Counted from the first letter of the stretch, positions 1-7,208 are shown. The stretch is 28,520 bases of DNA from QHWK01 sp035315685 (GCA_035315685.1 DATFXR010000294.1:1-28520), one strand, 5' to 3'. The notes: generated by a model from the sequence alone, not told the origin. Translations and numbers: made by a program.

Positions 1-279
1 AACAGTGAGCCGTTCTTCAGCTTCACCTACCGGCGGAATGTCGAGGGGCAGCCGGTCGCCGAGTGGCGTGCGTGGGACGACGAAGTGATCGCGGTGACGC
101 CGGATGGCAGCGGGAAGGTCTACCGCTTCTGCCATCACCAGAGCGACGGCACGCAGGACTTCTGGGCGCAGCCGATTGGCAATGTCAGCGCGGACGGCCG
201 CTGGGCGATCTTCACCAGCAACTGGCAGCGCACGCTGGCGAATGAGCGGCAGGACGTCTTCCTCGTCCACCTCACCTAG
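1..279 (+). CDS. C-terminal fragment of a beta-propeller-like protein (cut by window edge)
   Basis: Frame 1 is open from the first base to TAG at 277-279, giving 92 residues of a C-terminus. The end (DGRWAIFTSNW, then QDVFLVHL) resembles the last blade of TolB/WD40-like PD40 propeller proteins, where a blade closes on a DGR..FTSNW strand and a D(V/L)FL(V/L) strand. I associate this ending with Acidobacteria-type secreted proteins, from memory of the family only. Such propellers bind proteins or sugars; no catalytic residue can be assigned from the fragment. It could be a host gene flanking a prophage or a virion protein. The 194 bases between it and the first clear phage gene could therefore hold a prophage junction, but no attachment site is recognisable. 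Confidence 0.6.
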   Translation, partial: NSEPFFSFTYRRNVEGQPVAEWRAWDDEVIAVTPDGSGKVYRFCHHQSDGTQDFWAQPIGNVSADGRWAIFTSNWQRTLANERQDVFLVHLT

Positions 280-399
280 CGCAAGCGAGGACCCGCGACA
301 GACGATGTCCAAACTGTCGTACAAAGTACTCATACGCAGCCGCGCGGATCCCCGCCACGGTCAGCGCGGCAGACGACGTGCAACCGCGTGGCGAACTCC

Positions 400-428
400 T
401 TGACATGGTCGATACACAGTCGTAGCCT
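400..428 (+). promoter_or_regulatory. candidate sigma70-type promoter before the head genes
   Basis: A perfect TTGACA lies at 400-405, followed after 17 bases by TAGCCT at 423-428, which is a weak -10 match. It sits in the 194-base gap between the propeller fragment and the first phage gene. It is the only consensus -35 I see ahead of the head genes. The poor -10 means it may need an activator or be fortuitous. Confidence 0.35.
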
Positions 429-473
429 CAGCGGAACTCCCGCAGGCGCAGCGAATTCGGACGGAGCCTAGAT

Positions 474-749
474 GTGCCAGCGAAGTCAAAAGCCCAGCAA
501 CGCTTGATGGCGGCCGCCGCCCACGGCGCCGACTTCCCCAAGGCGCAGCAGTTGCGCGCGTCGATGACCACGGATCAACTCCGCGACTTCGCCGCGACGC
601 CGCGCGAATTTCTGCCGCAGCACACGTCGAGCGCCGTGAAAGTGACTCAGCCGCGCGTCCGCACGCCACGCGCGACGAGTGGCGCGAGCGTGAGCGGACA
701 TCCCGCCAAGAACCTCGCGCATTGGCTTCATCCGCGGAAGACGCGCTAA
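474..749 (+). CDS. small phage protein with PAKSKAQQRLM N-terminus
   Basis: 91 residues starting at GTG 474, chosen because GGAG at 463-466 sits 7 bases upstream and the conserved N-terminus follows at once. The first part (PAKSKAQQRLMAAAAHG, then FPKAQQLRASMTTDQLRDFA) matches a common class of short basic phage and bacterial proteins that begin PAKSKAQ. I know no proven function for them; they are often found near head genes. The second half is basic and Pro/Ser/Thr rich with no recognisable domain. Its TAA shares its last A with the ATG of the next gene (TAATG at 747-751), so the two are probably translationally coupled. Confidence 0.75.
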   Translation: MPAKSKAQQRLMAAAAHGADFPKAQQLRASMTTDQLRDFAATPREFLPQHTSSAVKVTQPRVRTPRATSGASVSGHPAKNLAHWLHPRKTR

Positions 750-1735
750 TGGCCGAGCAGCCCGACCTCACCAGCGAAGCCGATCTCTCCATCGAAGACT
801 TCGTCGCCCGCGGCAACGCCCGTGATCGCGGCGAGTCCGAGCCGGCGGCCGACGCCACGCCGCCGCGCGCACCAGGCGCGGCTACCACAACACCGGCCAC
901 ACCGCCGCCCGCGCCCGCCAAACCGCGGTATGACCCGGAGGCGCGCAAGAAGTCGATCAAAGCCGAGATCGATGAACTCACGACGACCAAGCACACGACG
1001 CGGCGCGAGATCGAAGCGGCGCAGGCCGAGCTCGTGCGGCTCAAAGTCGAGCACGCGCGCCTCGCGGAGCAGCGCCCGGCGCCGCCGGCCGAACCCGCCG
1101 CGCGTCCCGCGCCGCCGGCGGTGCGGCCGACCGGCCCGATCCCCGACGACGATCCCGAACCGCTGCTCGAGCACTTCGCGACCGAGAGCGATCCGTACGG
1201 CAGTTGGTCGCGCGCCGTCTCCCGCTGGGAAACACGGCAGGAACATCGCCGCATCGAGAGCGGCCGCCGCGCGCATGCGATGTATCAACAGCGCACGACG
1301 AAACTCACCGACAAACTCCAGGCGTACGAACAGTCCCATCCCGGCTTCCAACGCGGCCTGCATCCCAGCGTCATCGACATCAAGTTCACGACGCCGAAAG
1401 AACTCGGCACGATGCTCGGCGACCTGATCGTGGATTCCGATCACACGGCGGCGTTGCTCGATCACTTCTCGCGGAACCTCGGCGACTTTCAGCGCATTGC
1501 CGCGCTGCACCCCGTGCTCGTCGCACGGGAAATCGGCAAAATCGAAGCTCGGTTCGATGCTGCTTCGTCTGGCCCAGCGTCGCGACCGCAACCGATCAGT
1601 CACGCGAAGCCATTGAACAAACCGGTCGGCGGGTCACCGCACGTCGCTGACGATGACGACGATGAGAGCGAGTTGCCGATCGAAGAATTTGTGCGTCGCG
1701 GGAATGCCCGTGATGCGACTCGCTCGCATCGCTAA
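749..1735 (+). CDS. probable capsid scaffolding protein
   Basis: 328 residues, starting at ATG 749 inside the TAATG overlap; an in-frame start at 722 would lie inside the upstream gene. The N-terminus is acidic and Pro/Ala rich, followed by a charged coiled coil at about residues 58-105 and a second Pro-rich linker. An alpha-helical domain at about 130-280 ends in a pattern typical of phage scaffolds (LIVDSDHTAALLDHF, then RIAALHPVLVAREIGKIEA). The C-terminus has PVGGSP, an Asp run and a basic tail, as expected of a coat-binding tail. The position just ahead of the coat gene, ignoring the tnpB insertion, fits a scaffold that is lost on maturation. Oddly, the motif LxIExFVxRGNARD occurs at both ends (13-26 and 309-322). 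Confidence 0.75.
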   Translation: MAEQPDLTSEADLSIEDFVARGNARDRGESEPAADATPPRAPGAATTTPATPPPAPAKPRYDPEARKKSIKAEIDELTTTKHTTRREIEAAQAELVRLKVEHARLAEQRPAPPAEPAARPAPPAVRPTGPIPDDDPEPLLEHFATESDPYGSWSRAVSRWETRQEHRRIESGRRAHAMYQQRTTKLTDKLQAYEQSHPGFQRGLHPSVIDIKFTTPKELGTMLGDLIVDSDHTAALLDHFSRNLGDFQRIAALHPVLVAREIGKIEARFDAASSGPASRPQPISHAKPLNKPVGGSPHVADDDDDESELPIEEFVRRGNARDATRSHR

Positions 1736-2815
1736 GAAATGGAACCCCTGAATAAGCCATTAACGTCTTCTCGATTGGAGATTTCCGTCAACTGGAGGGC
1801 GACGTTCCGCCCCGAACGCAGAATGTTCTGAGCCGCATTGACATCGCGACTATGCACGACGCCGCACGCACCACAGGTCCACGTTCTTACTCCGAGGCCT
1901 TCCAGCCCTTTCGGACCGCTGCGTGCCGCGCACGCAGAACAGACCTGGGTCGAACCATGTTCGTCGGCTTCCACGTAGATTGCGCCGTGCCTGATGGCTT
2001 TTATAGCGGAGCATCCCACGCAACAGCGACCAGCCAGTGTCGTACATGGATTTCGCCATGCTTGTTCGCACAAGACTGGTCATGTTGATGTTGCCAACGA
2101 CGATCAGACGATATTCACGAACGAGACGCGTCGAGACGAGATGGAGATAGTGGCGCCGACCATTGGCGATGCGGGCATGAATCGCTCTGGCGCGTGCCTT
2201 TCGACCAGCGCGCTGCGCTATTACCAATCGTTCACTATGACATCGGGCGTAGCGCGGATTCTCGATGCGCTCACCAGTCGAATACGTTGCGAGCGTGGCG
2301 AGTCCGAGATCGACACCGATCTCGGGTCCATGGTTACGAATCGGCGCTTCATCAATTTCGACCGAGAGATTCAAATACCAGCGCTCACGCGCATCAGCCG
2401 AAAAGTTTCCCGCCTTGATACGACCTTCCATTGGACGCGACAGCCACAAGCGATAGCATCGACCAAGCAATGTGACGGTATCGCCCATCAGACGGATGTC
2501 CTCAGGGCTTTTGAAAGGAATCCAGCCGAGCGACTTCTTGCCTCGCCAGCGAGGCCGCCGCTTGTGCTGACAAGCAGATCGCACGAACTGCTGACAGACC
2601 GCTTGGATCGTATTCGAGAGAACACCCAGTTCGCGAGAAGTTCCAGCCGTCAGCTTGTGCAAGTCGTACGCAGACGGTGGCCGACGCAGCGATCGGCGAG
2701 CAGTCCGGTGGGTTTCAGCACAGAAATTCCACACGAAATTGACGACGCGGGCCTGACGCTGAAGTTCCGAGCGATGGGTTGCGTCCTTGATTCGGTAGCG
2801 GTAAGTAAGAATCAA
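1732..2815 (-). pseudogene. tnpB: IS605/IS1341-type TnpB (RNA-guided nuclease), frameshifted
   Basis: The frame opens at TTG 2815 and has the N-terminal OrfB/TnpB fold, then RuvC-I GVDLGL with Asp169. After codon 272, in the run of four T on the plus strand (1999-2002), the frame breaks. Removing one base restores RYKAIRHGAIYVEADEHGS, the zinc finger (CSAC and CGAC) and the RuvC-III motif HSRDVNAAQNIL, ending at 1732. TnpB is an omega-RNA-guided DNA nuclease that helps retain its transposon. The usual RuvC-II glutamate site reads VVGNINM, with no acid; a Glu just before the zinc finger may replace it, as I recall for some TnpB and Fanzor lineages. No tnpA is present. The stop overlaps the scaffold stop, on the opposite strand. 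One extra base makes it probably inactive, unless it is a sequencing error or a programmed shift. Confidence 0.9.
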
Positions 2816-2895
2816 CTACCCAATTATTGCTCAGTTAGCCACGTTTCGCCTAATTCTCAGCGCTTCCTCACGCTGCCCCCGGTCAGCCCGACCGG
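1732..2895 (-). mobile_element. tnpB-only insertion between scaffold and coat genes (edges approximate)
   Basis: The element carries a single gene, runs opposite to the head genes, and is visibly less GC-rich than its neighbours (many AT-rich stretches at 2100-2860). The right end must lie at or near the tnpB stop, because the scaffold stop is at 1733-1735. On the left, a hairpin with arms CCGGTC/GACCGG and a 5-base loop at 2879-2895 could be the subterminal hairpin that IS605-type ends carry. A 5+5 hairpin at 1803-1818 inside the tnpB 3' end would suit the omega-RNA region. No terminal inverted repeats or target duplication are expected or seen. Exact ends cannot be set from one copy. Confidence 0.6.
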
Positions 2896-3044
2896 ACCAT
2901 TGGGGAATCTCGATGTGCGGGCCGACGCTGCCCAATCTGGTTCAGCATTGGCACTGCTCGACTGCAATCGCGTCCAGCCTAGGCAGCCAGTAGGCGGGTC
3001 GCCCGTTCTCAGCGAGTTCGCTGAAGACGAGGGCGAGCCGCCCT
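2816..3044. other. intergenic stretch between tnpB and coat gene
   Basis: About 229 bases with no convincing complete gene. It holds the tnpB upstream region, the hairpin at 2879-2895 and, at about 2987-3030 in the plus frame, a sequence encoding QPVGGSP followed by acidic residues. That resembles the PVGGSP plus Asp/Glu tail of the scaffold, so it may be a remnant of a scaffold 3' end displaced by the insertion. GAGGG about 13 bases before ATG 3045 is the likely coat ribosome site. Confidence 0.4.
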
Positions 3045-4286
3045 ATGAACACCATTGCGAACAGCACATGGGTCACGAAGGAAACGGCCAGATATTTCCT
3101 GAATGACCTGACCGTCCTCGCGGACGGCAACGTCAACCGCGACTACGACGACCAGTACGAGCAGGCCGGCGCGAAAGTCGGCAACACCGTATTGGCGCGC
3201 ATGCCGCAACGCTTCCAGGCGCTCGACGGCCAGGCGTTGCAGCTGCAGAACATCTTCGACCAGACGGTGCCCGTGACGTTGACCAATCAGAAGCAGGTCG
3301 CGTTCGGGTACTCGAGTGCGCAGGCGACGACCGAACTCGATTCGATCCGCTCGCGCTACTGCCAGCCCGGCGCGGAAGCGCTCGCGAACGCCGCCGAAGT
3401 GCTGTTCTTCCAGGGCGTCTATCGCGACATCTACCAGACCGTCGGCATGCCGGGCTCGACGCCAGGCACGCAGACGCTCTACCTGCAGGCCGGCACCAAG
3501 CTCACCGATCTCGCGACGCCGCTGCGCGGCCGCAAAGCGGTGCTCGATCCGATGGCGATGCAGACGCTCGCCGGCAGCAACGCGACGCTGTTCAATCCGA
3601 CCGCCGTCATCTCCGAGAACTACAAGATGGGGATGTTCGGGCGGCAGCAGCTCGGCATCGATGAGTGGTACCAGGATCCCGTCGTGCCGGCGCACACGAC
3701 CGGCAGCTTCACCGCGTCCACGCCGATCGTCAGCGGCGCGAACCAGACCGGCTCGAGTCTCTCGACTACGGGCTGGGCGAGTGGCGCGACGACGCTCAAC
3801 AAGGGTGACACGTTCACCATCGCCGGCGTGAACTCGGTCAACCCGCTCGCGTACTCCTCAAACGGACGTCTGCAGGAATTCGTCGTGAAGGCGACTGTGT
3901 CCGACAGCAGCGGCGCGATTGCGGCGCTGCAGATCGATCCGCCGATCATCACCTCGGGCCAGTTGCAGACGGTGGACGCTTCGCCGGCGGCGAACGCGGC
4001 GATCACCGTGCGTGGCGCGACCAACCCGGTCGGCGGCACGCTCACCGCGACCGTCTCGCGGCAGTCGTTCGTCTATCACCCGGACTTCGCGACGTTCGTC
4101 ATGGCGGATCTCGTCAAGCCGGGCGCGGGCGCCGAAGCCACCGTCATCAACTCGCGGGCGCTACGCTTCTCGATCCGCATGGTCGAGCAGTACCAGATAA
4201 CCACCGATCAAATGCCGACCCGCCTCGATCTGCTCGCGGGCGCCGCCACGCTCCAAGCCCGCCTCGCCGTCAGGGTCTGGGGCTGA
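3045..4286 (+). CDS. major capsid (coat) protein, P22 gp5-like
   Basis: 413 residues, close to the 430 of P22 coat protein. The N-terminus (TKETARYFLNDLTV, then NVNRDYDDQYEQAGAKVG) is the signature of the P22 coat family, which adopts an HK97-type fold. A long helix-rich segment follows (QLQNIFDQTVPVTL, then FGYSSAQATTELDSI). The middle and C-terminal parts are beta-rich with many Gly, Thr and Val, and the protein ends in a basic strand (RLAVRVWG). It would assemble the icosahedral shell with the scaffold. ATG 3045 is the earliest start that gives the family N-terminus. The tnpB element upstream and the antisense nuclease downstream bracket this gene. Confidence 0.92.
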   Translation: MNTIANSTWVTKETARYFLNDLTVLADGNVNRDYDDQYEQAGAKVGNTVLARMPQRFQALDGQALQLQNIFDQTVPVTLTNQKQVAFGYSSAQATTELDSIRSRYCQPGAEALANAAEVLFFQGVYRDIYQTVGMPGSTPGTQTLYLQAGTKLTDLATPLRGRKAVLDPMAMQTLAGSNATLFNPTAVISENYKMGMFGRQQLGIDEWYQDPVVPAHTTGSFTASTPIVSGANQTGSSLSTTGWASGATTLNKGDTFTIAGVNSVNPLAYSSNGRLQEFVVKATVSDSSGAIAALQIDPPIITSGQLQTVDASPAANAAITVRGATNPVGGTLTATVSRQSFVYHPDFATFVMADLVKPGAGAEATVINSRALRFSIRMVEQYQITTDQMPTRLDLLAGAATLQARLAVRVWG

Positions 4287-4318
4287 TGGGTGCCTGATGG
4301 GGGCGGGACCTGAATGGG

Positions 4319-4807
4319 TTAATCGCGATGATCATCTGCGATAGCACGTTTAGAAAACGCGAAAGGCAGTCCGGCTGGTTCTGTCAGGGCACGTTCGACG
4401 GACCAGCCGCGGCGGAGCCGCGTGGCCAACGTGTCAGACCGCAGATTGAACTGGTTGGCCCAGTCTTTCACGCGCCGGGTTTCCCCTTGCCACGTCACCC
4501 AAAATGCATCGCAGCGGGCACGTTGGTTACCTCGCTGTTCGGCGCGATCCGCCCAGCGGCAATTCTCCGGTGTGTAAGGGCCATCGTTATCGATGCGGTC
4601 AATCGAGTGGCTCTGCGATGGCCGTGGCCCCATGTCAGCCAAGAAATCCGCAAACGACTGGCGCCAACGGTCACAGATTGTGATGCCGCGACCGCCATAA
4701 GCGTGGAAGCGATCATGGTTCGGATTGGTGCAACGCTGGATCATGTGCATCCAAGAGCGATATTCCGGCGTGAATCCGTACTTGGCGTGACCATGGCGTT
4801 CAAACAT
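4319..4807 (-). CDS. HNH/His-Me-finger homing-like endonuclease
   Basis: 162 residues if started at ATG 4807; the open frame runs further upstream, but that part has no conserved sequence and overlaps the next structural gene. The core is typical of free-standing phage HNH endonucleases: TPEYRSWMHMIQRC, YGGRGITICDRW, FLADMGPRP, then HSIDRIDND and YTPENCRWA. His67, Asp70 and Asn82 are the likely catalytic and metal-binding residues. The C-terminal part (VKDWANQFNLRSDTLATRL, RGWSVERALT) looks like a helical DNA-binding module. Such genes spread by cutting an unoccupied site at their own insertion point. It lies antisense between two structural genes, as expected for a selfish insertion. The coat gene is intact, so it sits in an intergenic slot. 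Confidence 0.88.
   Translation of the reverse strand: MFERHGHAKYGFTPEYRSWMHMIQRCTNPNHDRFHAYGGRGITICDRWRQSFADFLADMGPRPSQSHSIDRIDNDGPYTPENCRWADRAEQRGNQRARCDAFWVTWQGETRRVKDWANQFNLRSDTLATRLRRGWSVERALTEPAGLPFAFSKRAIADDHRD
4322..4342. repeat. imperfect palindrome at the 3' end of the HNH gene
   Basis: ATCGC-GATGATCATC-(T)-GCGAT is an inverted repeat with one extra base. It overlaps the last codons of the endonuclease and lies between two convergent genes. It could act as a weak bidirectional terminator or mark the end of the inserted segment. No T-run follows on either strand. Confidence 0.4.
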
Positions 4808-4853
4808 AACCGGAACTGTAACAGCTCTCTCATGTGAGAGGAGAGGTAATTCT

Positions 4854-5489
4854 TTGGCAATCGCAACCACGACACTCACGTCCCCGCTCGCGGCCACCGA
4901 CACGGTCATGGTCGTCGCCAGTGCGGCGAGCTTCGGCCCCGGTCGCCTCTGCGACATCGATCAGGAAGTGCTGCAGGTGCAGCAGGGCTACGTCGCCGGC
5001 AGCCTGAACGTGCCGGTGCTGCGCGGGCGCGACGGCTCGGCGACGGTCGCGCATCGCACGGGCGCCTCGGTGACGCATGGCACGGCCGCCGACTGGGCGG
5101 TGCCGGCGCCGCAGACCGTCACGATGACGCCGGTGCAGCGCACGGTGCTCGAGGCGAGCGTCAGCGCGACGTCCACCCTCGCGCCGGTGCCGGCGGGCAG
5201 TGACATGCGCGTCACGCTCAACGGCACGTCGGCGATCACGCTCACCGTGGCGCCGCCGACGCGCGACATGGACGGCTGCGAGCTCACGATCCTCGGCAAC
5301 GGCGCGGCGGCGCATGTGCTGACGTTCACCGGCGGCCTTGGCGGCGTCGGCGCCGGCTACACGACGTTGACCGTCAACGCGTCAGGGCCGGTGGCGTTCA
5401 AGTGCATTGCGAGCGGCGGCGTCTGGGTACCGCTCACCGCGACGCCCATTTCCGGCACCGCGACCAAAGTCATCGCGGCAATCGCCTGA
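4854..5489 (+). CDS. phage structural protein, probably head decoration or fibre-like
   Basis: 211 residues starting at TTG 4854, set by AGGAGAGG at 4839-4846, 7 bases upstream. The N-terminal 75 residues follow a pattern common in phage virion proteins: TTTLTSPLAATDTVMVVASA, then DIDQEVLQV, a VLRGRDGS turn and AHRTGASVTHG. The second half is a beta-rich Thr/Val/Gly segment ending GPVAFKCIASGGVWVPL, which resembles trimeric fibre or collar domains. There is no enzymatic motif. It follows the coat gene apart from the inserted nuclease, so a role on the capsid surface is reasonable but inferred. A short hairpin (CTCTCA/TGAGAG, 4826-4839) lies just upstream of its ribosome site. Confidence 0.6.
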   Translation: MAIATTTLTSPLAATDTVMVVASAASFGPGRLCDIDQEVLQVQQGYVAGSLNVPVLRGRDGSATVAHRTGASVTHGTAADWAVPAPQTVTMTPVQRTVLEASVSATSTLAPVPAGSDMRVTLNGTSAITLTVAPPTRDMDGCELTILGNGAAAHVLTFTGGLGGVGAGYTTLTVNASGPVAFKCIASGGVWVPLTATPISGTATKVIAAIA

Positions 5490-5506
5490 CCCACAGGCGC
5501 GCGATG

Positions 5507-5553
5507 GATGGACGCGACGTCGCCCTGCTGGGAGCGACGACGTCGCGCCCATC
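5507..5553 (+). promoter_or_regulatory. strong intergenic hairpin between two head-region genes
   Basis: Arms GATGGACGCGACGTCG (5507-5522) and CGACGTCGCGCCCATC (5538-5553) pair over 16 positions with a single mismatch. The 15-base loop can itself fold (CCC/GGG). No T-run follows, so it is not a standard intrinsic terminator. It may be an mRNA processing or stability element or a protein-binding site that sets relative expression of the flanking genes. The downstream ribosome site AGGAG at about 5563-5567 stays free of the stem. Confidence 0.6.
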
Positions 5554-5577
5554 GTCCACTACGAGGAGTCCGAAGAT

Positions 5578-6189
5578 ATGCCGCTTCAAATTCCGGTCGA
5601 AACGCTCTGGGGTCGCGAGCTCGCGCGCTGGAACACGCCGCGCAATCGCAACGTCGTGGATTCCAACGGCGACGAGATCCTCGATGAACAGAACCGGCCG
5701 ATTCGCGGCATGGGGGCGATCGGGTTCGAACCGTTCCCGATGCTGGTCTACAAGGCGCACAAGAATCCGCAGGGCAAAGTGCTCTGTATGGACGTGCCAC
5801 CGCTCGCGGAGTTTTATCCCGACGAGAAGAGCTTCGCCGCCGCATGCGAACGCGTCGAGGTGTTCAACCGTCGCTGCTACCAGCGGGTCGGCAACGAGCA
5901 GGAACTCCAGCAGGCGTTGAAGGACGGCTGGTCGAAGACGGCGCAGGAGGCGCTCGAGAAGCAGGAGCGCCTGGAACAGGACATCGCCAATGCCGCGGCC
6001 GAAGCGAACTACGCCGCCAAGCGGCTCTCCGCGAACGCGCAAGCCGAACTCGACGCGGCCGGGCGGGAAACGCATCAACACGTCACCGACGTCGTCGGCG
6101 TCCCGCGCAGCGCGCGGCGGCGGCCGCTCGGCGTCAGCGGGGCGCCGAAAAAAGCCCGGCGCGTCGTCGCCGAACCCGAAGGTCGCTGA
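5578..6189 (+). CDS. hypothetical phage protein with coiled coil and basic tail
   Basis: 203 residues, starting at ATG 5578 with AGGAG about 10 bases upstream; earlier in-frame starts would overlap the preceding gene and cross the strong hairpin. The N-terminal 95 residues form a small mixed domain (PLQIPVETLWGRELARW, then RGMGAIGFEPFPMLVYKA and FAAACERVEVFNRR). A helical segment at about 105-160 is rich in Glu, Gln and Ala and is likely a coiled coil. The tail is Arg/Ala rich (SARRRPLGVSGAPKKARRV) and could bind DNA or RNA. I do not recognise the family. Its place among small head genes suggests a virion or assembly function. Confidence 0.65.
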   Translation: MPLQIPVETLWGRELARWNTPRNRNVVDSNGDEILDEQNRPIRGMGAIGFEPFPMLVYKAHKNPQGKVLCMDVPPLAEFYPDEKSFAAACERVEVFNRRCYQRVGNEQELQQALKDGWSKTAQEALEKQERLEQDIANAAAEANYAAKRLSANAQAELDAAGRETHQHVTDVVGVPRSARRRPLGVSGAPKKARRVVAEPEGR

Positions 6190-6203
6190 TCCCTTTCATC
6201 CGA

Positions 6204-6229
6204 CGGATGCAGGAACGCGAACGCATCCG
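6204..6229 (+). repeat. small hairpin before the 93-residue gene
   Basis: CGGATGC (6204-6210) and GCATCCG (6223-6229) form a 7-base stem with a 12-base loop in the 61-base gap. The ribosome site AGAGGAG follows at 6235-6241. It has no T-run and may simply affect translation of the next gene. Confidence 0.4.
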
Positions 6230-6250
6230 CCTGCAGAGGAGACGACGCCG

Positions 6251-6532
6251 ATGGCCTATACGCCGCTGACCCCGGAGCAGAAAGCCAAGCTCACCCCCGC
6301 CGACCTCGAGGCGCAGATCGCCGACCTCGAGGCGGCGCTCGCCGATCTCCGCACGCCGGTGCCGCAGGAATATCCAAAGTGGACCGAGATCGGCGGCGTC
6401 AGCCAGATCGTGGAATCCGAAGAGGACGAGAAGCGCAAGAAAGCGGCGCACGACAAGCACGAGAAAGCCGAGCACGACAAGAGCCTGAAGGAGACGAAGA
6501 TCGGCACGGCGCACGCGAGCGCGAAGGGCTAG
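6251..6532 (+). CDS. small charged phage protein
   Basis: 93 residues, ATG 6251 with AGAGGAG 9 bases upstream. The first 35 residues form an amphipathic helix (EQKAKLTPADLEAQIADLEA). A short segment EYPKWTEIGGVSQIVESEE follows, which resembles a sequence seen beside capsid genes in other phages, although I cannot name the family. The C-terminal third is very rich in Lys, His, Glu and Asp and is probably an extended helix. No catalytic motif is visible. The next gene starts 3 bases after its stop. Confidence 0.65.
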   Translation: MAYTPLTPEQKAKLTPADLEAQIADLEAALADLRTPVPQEYPKWTEIGGVSQIVESEEDEKRKKAAHDKHEKAEHDKSLKETKIGTAHASAKG

Positions 6533-6535
6533 CCC

Positions 6536-6889
6536 GTGGCGCAGCCGATCTTCCCGGCGCAGTACATCCTCGGGCGGCCGGGCGCGGGCGTGACGACCGG
6601 CACCGGCAACTGGGTCGCCATTGCGTGCGGCGCCTCGCTCCTGACGATCACGACGACCGGGGCCGGCACGATCACCGCCGGGACGCTCCTGATCGAAGAG
6701 ACGGACGCGCTCGACGACGGATCCGCGGCGACGCCGGCGCAACTCTCGACGCTCGACCTGACGACGATCACCGCCGGCAAGAAAAACGTCGCGCATGCGA
6801 CGGCGGGCGCGTACGGCTTCATCCGCGCGCGGCTCAGCGCGGCCGTCACCGGTGGCGGCACCGTCGTCGTCTCGCTGATGGGCCTGTGA
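6536..6889 (+). CDS. hypothetical structural protein, beta-rich
   Basis: 117 residues, starting at GTG 6536, 3 bases after the previous stop; the preceding gene's purine-rich end (GCGAAGGGC) may serve as a ribosome site. The protein is mostly short Thr/Ala/Gly strands (LLTITTTGAGTITAGTLLIEE, residues about 34-54) and ends GFIRARLSAAVTGGGTVVVS, as in small beta-sandwich virion proteins. It lacks charged clusters, signal peptide and transmembrane segment. It is tightly packed with its neighbours in the late block, so a decoration or head-completion role is plausible but unproven. Confidence 0.6.
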   Translation: MAQPIFPAQYILGRPGAGVTTGTGNWVAIACGASLLTITTTGAGTITAGTLLIEETDALDDGSAATPAQLSTLDLTTITAGKKNVAHATAGAYGFIRARLSAAVTGGGTVVVSLMGL

Positions 6890-6890
6890 G

Positions 6891-7208
6891 ATGGCGCTCG
6901 TCAGTTACCAGCTCACGCTCGGCGCCTCGCCCAAACAACTGAGCGACGTCTACGGCGTCGGCACCAAGCCGTGCAGTGAACCCGACATCCCGTACGTCGA
7001 GATCTTCATGCAGGGCGAGGGCGCGGACTTCTACCTGGGGACGAACGCGACTGTCTCCACGACGACCTACGGCGCGAAGGTATCGGTGACCGGGCAGCAG
7101 CTCGGGAGCGGCGCGCTCGGGCCGTTCGTCTTCGGCCGGTTCCGGCTCTCGGACTTCTGGGCGGTCGGCACCGGCGCGACCGTCCACATCATGGCAGTGC
7201 CGGCGTGA
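6891..7208 (+). CDS. hypothetical structural protein, beta-rich
   Basis: 105 residues, ATG 6891, one base after the stop of the previous gene. Composition is again Thr/Gly/Val/Phe rich with alternating polar and hydrophobic residues (VSYQLTLGASPKQLSDVYG at the N-terminus, TGATVHIMAVPA at the end). This resembles small phage decoration or stopper proteins. No known motif is present. It is the last plus-strand gene before a two-gene minus-strand cassette, and its TGA directly abuts the stop of the antisense HTH gene. Confidence 0.6.
   Translation: MALVSYQLTLGASPKQLSDVYGVGTKPCSEPDIPYVEIFMQGEGADFYLGTNATVSTTTYGAKVSVTGQQLGSGALGPFVFGRFRLSDFWAVGTGATVHIMAVPA

Noticed and set aside
361..1603. Antisense frames opposite the scaffold
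   Set aside because: Arg/Ser-rich, no ribosome site, overlapped by a coupled plus-strand gene pair.
1994..3106. Plus-strand frame opposite tnpB running into the coat gene
   Set aside because: It is the reverse of tnpB coding sequence and ends inside the coat gene; only its last part, near the PVGGSP echo, was kept as a finding.
5720..5745. tRNA-like T-arm sequence ggttcgaacc
   Set aside because: It lies in a gene and no cloverleaf forms around it.
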